Assembly (NCBI GenBank): GCA_944358455.1
Contig: CALVRE010000014.1
Coordinates: forward strand, 1 to 38,626
From: an uncultured Bacilli bacterium
GTDB lineage: Bacteria > Bacillota_I > Bacilli_A > RF39 > UBA660
Direction: 5' to 3'
DNA length: 38,626 nt
The notes under the pieces are model-generated. The model was not told the DNA's origin. It did not search any database and saw only the letters and a list, made by a program, of their open reading frames with translations. Position 1 is the stretch's first letter; each line of letters opens with the position of its first letter. The position numbers were made by a program, and so were the translations under genes. Positions 1 to 5,850 of this stretch are shown here, piece by piece.

Positions 1-51
1 TATTAAATTTTCCTTTTTTAAGCAAAAAGTTAACAAAAAAGCAAAAACAAA

Positions 52-80
52 TTGTCTTTTTTGTTTTTTTGTGCTATACT
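52..80 (+). promoter_or_regulatory. Promoter of a short peptide/RNA unit
   Basis: A -35 box TTGTCT (52-57) and a -10 box TATACT (75-80) are separated by exactly 17 bases. Transcription would begin near 86-88. The unit runs to the hairpin at 237-265, giving an RNA of roughly 180 nt. It is separate from the CPBP gene downstream, which has its own promoter. Confidence 0.7.
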
Positions 81-131
81 CTAGGCGTAGTAGTGCAATT
101 GTGTGTGTTGTAAGAAGGGAGGGTTTCAAAA

Positions 132-164
132 ATGTTTTGGTCATGGTTAAGAAGATTTTTATAA
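132..164 (+). CDS. Ten-residue peptide ORF MFWSWLRRFL
   Basis: ATG TTT TGG TCA TGG TTA AGA AGA TTT TTA TAA reads as a 10-residue, Trp-rich, cationic and hydrophobic peptide. A strong Shine-Dalgarno GGGAGGG (117-123) lies 8 bases upstream of the ATG, and a good promoter lies 50 bases further up. Strong translation signals on so short an ORF argue for real translation. It could be a leader peptide, a small membrane-active peptide, or the coding part of a dual-function small RNA. Two Trp codons recall trp attenuation, but no Trp gene follows and the next gene has an independent promoter. No homologue is recognised. Confidence 0.45.
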   Translation: MFWSWLRRFL

Positions 165-236
165 TTTATAGTTGATTGATCTGTTTTGTGTGTAGTGTTT
201 TCAGATAAATACTATATTTTATAAAATGTGTGTTAT

Positions 237-265
237 AAGTCCAGCGCTTTTGTAGCGCTGGACTT
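237..265 (+). terminator. Perfect 12-bp hairpin ending the first transcript
   Basis: AAGTCCAGCGCT (237-248) pairs perfectly with AGCGCTGGACTT (254-265) across a 5-base loop. It is unusually GC-rich for this window. The U tract after it is short (TTTAATT), so termination is likely but not certain. The hairpin may also stabilise the 3' end of a small RNA. Confidence 0.6.
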
Positions 266-325
266 TAATTATATAACAATTTGAAAAAAGTTGTCAACTG
301 ATTCATTCAAATTTTAAAAAAATGA

Positions 326-354
326 TTGCGAAATGTATTGTTTGTTGTTATAAT
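326..354 (+). promoter_or_regulatory. Promoter of the CPBP gene
   Basis: TTGCGA (326-331), a 17-base spacer and TATAAT (349-354) lie just upstream of the ribosome site AGGAG (372-376) and the ATG at 383. This makes the CPBP gene transcriptionally independent of the short unit at 52-265. Confidence 0.7.
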
Positions 355-382
355 TTTTATAGATAGAAAGTAGGAGATTAAA

Positions 383-1186
383 ATGTTAAAGGAAAATAAT
401 AAAAGCAAATTATTGTTACGAGCGATTTTAATTTTTGTGGTGTATTTATTTTATACTCCTGTTATCACTTCATTGTTAGAAATAATTGGTATTCATGATG
501 ATGCAGTTAATATATTTGTTAGTGATTTATTATTCTTTTTTGGAATTGTTTATGTATATCGCAATAATATTAAAGATGGATATTTAAATTTTTTTGGAGG
601 GGATAGACAAGAAAAAGAAGGGGATCTTTTGGAAATGGTCTATGTCCGTCGCAATAATCAGGAAGAGGAACGTTTAAAAATTTCTAAAGAGCATGTAAAA
701 AGAAAACGAAAATCCCCTTTTTTACACAAATTGTGGCTTGTTATAAAGTGGGTATTGATTTTATTTGTTGTCAATATGATTGGCAGTATTGTTACTGAAC
801 TATTATTTCCTACATTGGCAGGGGATGATGGTAATACTATTTCCATTTATAATTTAGCAAGTATATCAATGTTATACACATTGTTTAAAACTTTAGTGTT
901 TGCTATTGTAGCAGAGGAATTAGTATTTAAAAAAACAATTCGTGATGTGATTGATAATAAATGGTTGTTTATTGTTATTAGTTCATTGGTATATGCGATT
1001 GTGAATGTCATGTATACGGAGATTTCTATATCTACTTTAGCACCGTTTGTTTCATACTTTATTTCTTCATCAGTTTTGGGTTTTGCTTATGTTCAAAACG
1101 ATGATAATATTTTTATAGTTATGTTAATTAAGTTCACATATAATTTGATTCCATTATCTTTATTACTTTTGGAAATGGGTGTATAA
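383..1186 (+). CDS. CPBP/Abi-like membrane protein, motif-degenerate
   Basis: A 267-residue polytopic membrane protein with hydrophobic segments near residues 10-32, 42-59, 116-138, 160-178, 194-212, 218-238 and 243-264. The stretch AEELVFKK (177-184) looks like the EExxxR motif of CPBP (CAAX protease and bacteriocin-processing) intramembrane proteases, but the Arg is Lys. The usual His motifs also appear replaced: YxxxN at 204-208 and Lys-x3-Asn at 250-254. Only the Glu pair survives, so protease activity is doubtful. A charged cytoplasmic loop (about 66-112) carries a second copy of VYVxRNN (56-62 and 86-92). The 55-residue ORF begins one base after its stop, so the two are probably co-expressed. 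The family call is moderate; the function is unknown. Confidence 0.6.
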   Translation: MLKENNKSKLLLRAILIFVVYLFYTPVITSLLEIIGIHDDAVNIFVSDLLFFFGIVYVYRNNIKDGYLNFFGGDRQEKEGDLLEMVYVRRNNQEEERLKISKEHVKRKRKSPFLHKLWLVIKWVLILFVVNMIGSIVTELLFPTLAGDDGNTISIYNLASISMLYTLFKTLVFAIVAEELVFKKTIRDVIDNKWLFIVISSLVYAIVNVMYTEISISTLAPFVSYFISSSVLGFAYVQNDDNIFIVMLIKFTYNLIPLSLLLLEMGV

Positions 1187-1187
1187 C

Positions 1188-1355
1188 ATGGATTTAGAAA
1201 GAATACAAAAGATGAATGGAAGTGTCTATAACAATATTTTAGCAGTAGTACAAAAACCATCGAATAGTTCATCAAATATGAACATTATTATTATTGCATT
1301 CGTTATTATCATTATTGTTTTGATTGCAGCTACGATTATTAATAATAAAAAATAA
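1188..1355 (+). CDS. Small single-pass membrane protein, 55 aa
   Basis: ATG at 1188 follows the CPBP stop by one base. The reading frame has a polar N-terminal 33 residues with QKMNGSVYNN and a Ser/Asn-rich stretch. An Ile/Val-rich transmembrane helix (about 35-51) and a short INNKK tail follow, giving a likely C-terminal anchor. The hairpin of the following terminator includes its stop codon. Tight coupling suggests a partner or regulator of the CPBP-like protein. No family is recognised. Confidence 0.55.
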   Translation: MDLERIQKMNGSVYNNILAVVQKPSNSSSNMNIIIIAFVIIIIVLIAATIINNKK

Positions 1356-1385
1356 CAGTTCAAAAAATGAACTGTTATTTTTTAT
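1351..1385 (+). terminator. Intrinsic terminator of the CPBP unit
   Basis: A 12-bp stem (1351-1362 with 1368-1379), an AAAAA loop and a following T tract to 1385. It overlaps the stop codon of the 55-residue ORF and isolates the CPBP unit from the cassette downstream. Confidence 0.8.
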
Positions 1386-1389
1386 TGTC

Positions 1390-1571
1390 GAAACAACATT
1401 TTTTAAGACAATAATATTAAAGAACTTTTTTGATTTTAAACAGATGGTAATTAGTATTTATATAAATTATTTTAATTATTCATAAATAGAAATTATTGCA
1501 ATGATACCTTCTTTACTAACTTATTGCTCTTTTCAGCAAAATAAATGTATTATGAAACAACATTATTTAAG
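1390..1571. repeat. 18-bp direct repeat pair in the cassette's upstream gap
   Basis: The gap between the CPBP terminator and the first kinase gene carries GAAACAACATTTTTTAAG (1390-1407) and GAAACAACATTATTTAAG (1554-1571). They match at 17 of 18 positions and are 164 bases apart. The DNA between them is AT-rich with no convincing gene. A possible promoter for the kinase operon sits beside the second copy (TTGCTC near 1524, TATTAT near 1548). The copies could be regulator sites or insertion scars. Confidence 0.4.
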
Positions 1572-1659
1572 TTTATTTATTAACTGATTTTATATTATGT
1601 ATAAAATTATGATATTAGACGGAAGATCAAAAAAATGTTATTTTGGAAATGTAATGGTT

Positions 1660-1701
1660 AGGAGGTGTGATTTCAAAATAATTATTGAAATCAGTAATAT
1701 G
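1660..1701 (+). promoter_or_regulatory. Ribosome site separated from ATG by a 9-bp hairpin
   Basis: The perfect Shine-Dalgarno AGGAGG (1660-1665) is 33 bases from the ATG at 1699, too far for direct use. Between them, TGATTTCAA (1668-1676) pairs perfectly with TTGAAATCA (1685-1693) across an 8-base loop. With this hairpin folded, only 2 + 5 = 7 unpaired bases separate the Shine-Dalgarno from the ATG, the ideal spacing. The same dyad could instead be a DNA operator. Phage T4 genes with hairpin-closed spacers are a known precedent. Confidence 0.5.
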
Positions 1702-2919
1702 ATTGTATCAAAGAGAAAATATTTAGTAGTGAATTTAGGTAGTACATCTTTGAAGTGCGTTTTGCTCGAAATGCCATCAGAAAAAATAATTGCCAACATT
1801 AAAATCGAACAGATAAAAACTCAAAATAGTTATCTTACTATTAAATGGGATGGAAAAGCAAAGCAGAGATATCAATATTCTAATTTGAATTATGAAAATG
1901 GAATGGATTTGGTTTTACAAATCTTGAAAAGAGAAAAATTTATTGCTTCTTATAATGAGATAGATAATGTTATTTATCGAATTGTTCAAGGTGGTGAAAA
2001 ATATTATGAACCAGCAATTATAGATGATGAAGTAAAAAAAGATATTATGGCTTACAAAGATCTTTTACCTATACATCATAAGAATGTAATAAAAGTGATT
2101 AATGTAACTGAAAGAATGATAGATCAGAATAAAAACATTGCAGTATTTGATTCTGCTTTTTTTCAAACTTTATCAATGGAACATTTTTTATATCCAATTC
2201 CTTATGATTTGTATGAAAAGTATAAAATTAGAAAATATGGATTTCATGGAAATTCGTATAGATATGTTTTAGAACGAGCTAGTAAACTTTGGAATCAAGA
2301 TATTAATACAATGAATTTAGTGATTTGCCATTTAGGTGGTGGAAGTAGTCTTTGTGCAATAAGAAATGGAAAAGCATATGATACTAGTATGGGTTATACC
2401 CCCTTAGATGGAATGATGATGTCTACACGTTCTGGCAGTATTGACGCATCAATCGTTTGTGAAATCGCAGTACGATGTGGTTTATCTTATGATGAAGTGT
2501 TAGAATTATTGAATTATAATTCTGGTTATTTTGGTATTTGTGGAGAATCGGATATAAAAACTGTTTGTAATCTTGCGGAAGCCGGCAATGAAAGGGCACA
2601 TTTAGCAATTGAAATGGCAAATATTAGTTTTAAAAAACAATTGGGAAGTATGCTTTCTCTAGTTCCCAATAATCAAGCACTTGTTATAACGGGCGGAATG
2701 GGTAGTCGTAATTATCGTCAACGTGAAAAATTGTTAAGTAATTTAGAACATTTTGGAATTTTTTTAGATATGAAGGCGAATAAAGGAATTTTTGATTCAG
2801 AAGGAATTATTTCATATGAGAATTCTGGAATACCGATATGGGTTATTCCTTCTCATGAAGAATTACAAATGGCTAGGGAAGTGGAAAAGACAATGAGGTT
2901 GAGATATGAAAAAAGTTAG
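1699..2919 (+). CDS. Acetate-kinase-family protein (divergent)
   Basis: A 406-residue member of the acetate/butyrate kinase (ASKHA) family, which moves phosphate between ATP and short carboxylates. Motifs in order: VVNLGSTSLK phosphate loop near the N-terminus, YRIVQGGEKYYEP (HRVVHGG in acetate kinase), IAVFDSAFF, KYGFHGNSY, CHLGGGSS, TSMGYTPLDGMMMSTRSG with the conserved Arg, and VIPSHEEL near the C-terminus. The GIGEN motif, whose Glu binds metal in acetate kinase, reads GMGSRN here (Ser at about residue 336). Substrate and activity are therefore uncertain. The start at 1699 is chosen because the family N-terminus begins there; upstream in-frame codons overlap the ribosome site. It overlaps the next gene by 14 bases. 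A related broken paralogue lies at 8804-9982. Confidence 0.8.
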   Translation: MIVSKRKYLVVNLGSTSLKCVLLEMPSEKIIANIKIEQIKTQNSYLTIKWDGKAKQRYQYSNLNYENGMDLVLQILKREKFIASYNEIDNVIYRIVQGGEKYYEPAIIDDEVKKDIMAYKDLLPIHHKNVIKVINVTERMIDQNKNIAVFDSAFFQTLSMEHFLYPIPYDLYEKYKIRKYGFHGNSYRYVLERASKLWNQDINTMNLVICHLGGGSSLCAIRNGKAYDTSMGYTPLDGMMMSTRSGSIDASIVCEIAVRCGLSYDEVLELLNYNSGYFGICGESDIKTVCNLAEAGNERAHLAIEMANISFKKQLGSMLSLVPNNQALVITGGMGSRNYRQREKLLSNLEHFGIFLDMKANKGIFDSEGIISYENSGIPIWVIPSHEELQMAREVEKTMRLRYEKS

Positions 2920-4306
2920 AGTTGCACTAGTTGGACTTGGTCCGCATGCAAAGAGAATTCATGTAAAGTACTTACATAAAAATGATATTTCATTTCCATT
3001 GTTGATCGAATTAGCAAGTATGAAAACTAAGAGTGCTCAGTATTTAAAACAGATAGGATTCGAAGATACCAATATATGGACTCTACCAGATGAGTATAAA
3101 GATAATGAAAATTTACCACAATTGTATGAAACGGAATTGTTGTTAAAAATTAAAAAATTAAAAATTACACATTTGATTATATCTACGGAGCCTAAAGCGC
3201 ATTATATGTATCTTTGTTTCGCTTTAAAACATCATATTTCAGTATTAACAGATAAACCAATTACAGTGTTAAAAAATATGAATTTGGAAGCGAATATCAA
3301 TAAAATAAAAAGACAATATTATGAATTATTAGATTTATATAAAACAAGTAATAGTATTTGTATGGTTTTATGTCAAAGACAATATCACCGTGGCTATCAA
3401 TATATTGAAAATTTAATTACAGATATGATTAAAAAGTATCATATTCCTATTACATATATACACATTTATCATTGTGACGGAAAATGGATGATGCCTCATG
3501 ATTTGGATTGCGAAAATCATCCTTATAAGTATGGTTATGGTAAATTATTTCATAGTGGATATCATTTCCTTGATCTTCTCTGTCGTTTTGTAGCTTTAAA
3601 TAGATTTTCTCCTACGGAAAAACAATATAAATCGATTGAAATGTATAATACATTTTTGACTCCGGATGATGAATTAGACATTATTAGCAAAAAAGATTAT
3701 TATAATTTATTTAAAGGACAAACTATTCCTGATTTTTATAATCGTGTAGAAAAGAAGGATTTTATTGGCTATGGAGAAAAGAATTTTTATAGTACAATTA
3801 CATTTAAAAATAAGAATAATAAAACGATTACAACTGCTAAAGTAGATCTTTTGCAAAATGGTTTTTCTAGAAGAGGATGGATTCAAACTAAGGAAGATCA
3901 GTATAAAGGCAATGGTCGTGTTCGACATGAAATGATAAATATTCAATTGGGACCACTTATGAATATTCAGGTTCATAGTTATCAATCTAAAGAAATAAAA
4001 GACCGTACTAATTCAGAAATCGAACGTTTAGTAGGGGGCTTGGAACATTTTGATATTGACATTTATCGGAATATTGATTTGATTGGTGGGGAACCCTACG
4101 AACGAATTCATTTATGTGATTTGTACAATATTGATGAAAAAATGGATTTTATAGGATATAATGAATATGCACGAGGAGAAATGATTGACGCTTTTTTAAA
4201 AGGAGATAATAAGAGGGGTGATTTAAAAGAGCAGAAATTAGCTATTGAATTGTTATATCAGGCGTGTTTGTCTTTACAAAAATTAAATAAAAGAAAGAAG
4301 GAATGA
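2906..4306 (+). CDS. Gfo/Idh/MocA-type oxidoreductase
   Basis: A 466-residue protein with a Rossmann nucleotide-binding start, RVALVGLGPHAKRIH (residues 4-18). STEPKAHYMYLCFALKH followed by VLTDKPIT matches the EKP signature region of Gfo/Idh/MocA enzymes, with Asp-Lys-Pro in place of Glu-Lys-Pro. These enzymes oxidise or reduce hydroxyl or imine groups of sugars and related compounds with NAD(P). The C-terminal half is longer than the usual 330-380 residue family size, and I see no recognised extra domain there. It starts inside the kinase gene and is followed after 4 bases by the Nudix gene, so the three form one operon. The substrate is unknown. Confidence 0.75.
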   Translation: MKKVRVALVGLGPHAKRIHVKYLHKNDISFPLLIELASMKTKSAQYLKQIGFEDTNIWTLPDEYKDNENLPQLYETELLLKIKKLKITHLIISTEPKAHYMYLCFALKHHISVLTDKPITVLKNMNLEANINKIKRQYYELLDLYKTSNSICMVLCQRQYHRGYQYIENLITDMIKKYHIPITYIHIYHCDGKWMMPHDLDCENHPYKYGYGKLFHSGYHFLDLLCRFVALNRFSPTEKQYKSIEMYNTFLTPDDELDIISKKDYYNLFKGQTIPDFYNRVEKKDFIGYGEKNFYSTITFKNKNNKTITTAKVDLLQNGFSRRGWIQTKEDQYKGNGRVRHEMINIQLGPLMNIQVHSYQSKEIKDRTNSEIERLVGGLEHFDIDIYRNIDLIGGEPYERIHLCDLYNIDEKMDFIGYNEYARGEMIDAFLKGDNKRGDLKEQKLAIELLYQACLSLQKLNKRKKE

Positions 4307-4310
4307 AAAA

Positions 4311-4748
4311 ATGAAAGAATATCCAAATTATCGTGTTTCTGTCGAAATATTATTAAAAAAAGAAAATTGTATTTTTTTAGCGAAGCGTGCGGACAATTGT
4401 CAAGTTGCTCCTGGCAAATGGAATGTCCCTGCTGGTAAGGTGAAATATACAGAGATTCCGACTGATGCAGTAGTGAGAGAAGCGAAAGAAGAAACAAAAT
4501 TAGATGTTGAAATTATAGAAGAAGTAGGGGTTAGAGCATATTCCTTTGAATTAGATGGTAAGAAAGCTTATCGTTTGGTATATACGTATTTAGTAAAAAA
4601 TTTAAATGATGAAAAAGAACCAGTATTAGATGAAGAACATTCTTGTGGTGAATGGGTTTCATTAGATGAATTAGATAATGAAAAATACCAGAATATGGAC
4701 TTGATATTAAAAAAATACATTAAGAAAGTGTTAGGCTCAAATTATTAG
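4311..4748 (+). CDS. Nudix hydrolase
   Basis: A 145-residue Nudix protein. The Nudix box G-x5-E-x7-REAKEE is complete in GKVKYTE...VVREAKEETKLD (about residues 42-65). It is preceded by the characteristic GKWNVPAG strand-turn. The family cleaves nucleoside diphosphates linked to another group (NDP-X) using Mg2+. This small single-domain form could act on a nucleotide sugar, ADP-ribose, an oxidised nucleotide or a pathway intermediate. The sequence does not say which. It is the last gene of unit A, 4 bases after the oxidoreductase. A gap with a promoter for unit B follows. Confidence 0.85.
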   Translation: MKEYPNYRVSVEILLKKENCIFLAKRADNCQVAPGKWNVPAGKVKYTEIPTDAVVREAKEETKLDVEIIEEVGVRAYSFELDGKKAYRLVYTYLVKNLNDEKEPVLDEEHSCGEWVSLDELDNEKYQNMDLILKKYIKKVLGSNY

Positions 4749-4787
4749 ATATAAGATATTTTTATGTTGGCTATAAAAAAACAATGC

Positions 4788-4816
4788 TTGTTTTATATTG
4801 AAGAACATGGTATTAT
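4788..4816 (+). promoter_or_regulatory. Promoter of the LysR/radical SAM unit
   Basis: TTGTTT (4788-4793), a 17-base spacer and TATTAT (4811-4816) predict a start near 4823. The transcript would first carry the 16-codon leader ORF and its terminator, then lysR. The promoter lies 40 bases after the Nudix stop, so unit B can be expressed separately from unit A. Confidence 0.6.
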
Positions 4817-4852
4817 ATACAATATAATTAAACTTTATTTTTAGGTGATGCC

Positions 4853-4903
4853 ATGTTTTTACGATTTCTTGTATTAAAATTATATTTAAATAATATTTAT
4901 TAA
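4853..4903 (+). CDS. Leader peptide MFLRFLVLKLYLNNIY
   Basis: A 16-codon ORF with ribosome site AGGTG (4843-4847) 5 bases before its ATG. It is rich in Leu (5 of 16) and basic/hydrophobic. Its TAA (4901-4903) overlaps the first bases of the terminator stem that begins at 4902. A ribosome waiting at that stop would cover the upstream arm and block terminator folding. This is the geometry of translation-controlled attenuation by a stalling leader, with the TnaC and antibiotic-resistance leaders as general precedents. The inducer cannot be read from the sequence. It is too short for a homology test. Confidence 0.55.
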   Translation: MFLRFLVLKLYLNNIY

Positions 4904-4933
4904 GACAAAACATATGGGTGTTTTGTCTTTTTT
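4902..4933 (+). terminator. Attenuator-like terminator before lysR
   Basis: AAGACAAAACA (4902-4912) pairs perfectly over 11 bp with TGTTTTGTCTT (4919-4929), with a 6-base loop and a T run 4928-4933. It sits after the leader ORF and immediately before the lysR ribosome site AGAGGTG (about 4938-4944). All of unit B therefore depends on read-through or antitermination. It cannot be the normal end of the upstream Nudix gene, because the unit B promoter and leader ORF lie between. Confidence 0.8.
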
Positions 4934-4949
4934 AGAAAAGAGGTGAACT

Positions 4950-5846
4950 ATGTATAATATTGATTTGAATTTATATAAAGTTTTCTTGATTGTATATGAA
5001 ACTAAAAAGTTGTCAAAGGCTGCTGAGAAATTATATGTATCACAGCCGGCTATTAGTTATAATATTAAAGAGCTAGAAAAACAATTAGATGTCCAATTAT
5101 TTTATCGTACAACTAGAGGTGTGGAGCCTACTATTGAAGGACAAGAATTGTATTTTTATATTTCTAATGCTTTTAATATTATTCGAAATGGTGAAAATGC
5201 ATTAGGTGAGATACATAATTTAAAACATGGAATTATACGTTTGGGGACTCCCTCACACATCGGCATTTTTTATTTAACAAAATATATTCAAGCATTTAGA
5301 AAAATGCATCCTGGAATTAAGTTTGAAATTGTTAGTATGTCTACGAAAGATATGGTGTCTATGTTAGAAACTCGAAATTTAGATTTGATTGTTGATAGTC
5401 TTCCAATCATTTCTAATCGATTTGAAATTGACATTTTAAACTTGACACAATTAAATAATTGCTTTGCTTGTACAAAAAAAGTGCAAGAAGAATATCATAT
5501 TAGTAAAATTAAAGATTTGGAATATGCTCCGCTTATTATACCTAGTGAAACTTCATCTATTCGCCAAAAGTTAGAAAAGTTTATAGCTAACGAACATACA
5601 AAATTGCAACCGATTATTGAGGCTTGGACAACAGAAATGATGTTAGAAATGGTTCGTAAGGACATGGGCATAGGTTATTTTATAGAAGATGTGATTACTA
5701 GTCAAAAAGATAGTGATGATTTTGTTATATTAGACTTAAAGGTATCTCTACCTAAAGTAGATATCTCTGTTGCTTATGTAAGAGATTTCTTGACCACTGC
5801 AGCTAAAAGTTTTATCGAGTTTTTGAGTAAGAATACAAGGGAGTGA
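4950..5846 (+). CDS. LysR-family transcription regulator
   Basis: A 298-residue protein with the standard LysR layout. The N-terminal winged helix-turn-helix is about residues 4-63, with LSKAAEKLYVSQPAISYNIKELEKQL. A periplasmic-binding-like effector domain follows (about 90-295). LysR proteins usually sense a small metabolite of the pathway they control. It is the first gene after the leader/terminator, and the radical SAM gene begins with GTG 4 bases after its stop, sharing the AAGGGAG ribosome site at its 3' end. It is thus co-transcribed with its likely targets rather than divergent from them, which is less common for LysR regulators. Autoregulation and regulation of unit A are plausible inferences. 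Confidence 0.9.
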   Translation: MYNIDLNLYKVFLIVYETKKLSKAAEKLYVSQPAISYNIKELEKQLDVQLFYRTTRGVEPTIEGQELYFYISNAFNIIRNGENALGEIHNLKHGIIRLGTPSHIGIFYLTKYIQAFRKMHPGIKFEIVSMSTKDMVSMLETRNLDLIVDSLPIISNRFEIDILNLTQLNNCFACTKKVQEEYHISKIKDLEYAPLIIPSETSSIRQKLEKFIANEHTKLQPIIEAWTTEMMLEMVRKDMGIGYFIEDVITSQKDSDDFVILDLKVSLPKVDISVAYVRDFLTTAAKSFIEFLSKNTRE

Positions 5847-5850
5847 TAAA

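Noticed and set aside
132-265. Trp attenuator or T-box leader
   Set aside because: Only two Trp codons, no T-box core elements, no Trp-related gene downstream, and the CPBP gene has its own promoter.
4763-4843. 26-codon ORF before the leader peptide
   Set aside because: No ribosome site, and it begins upstream of the unit B promoter.
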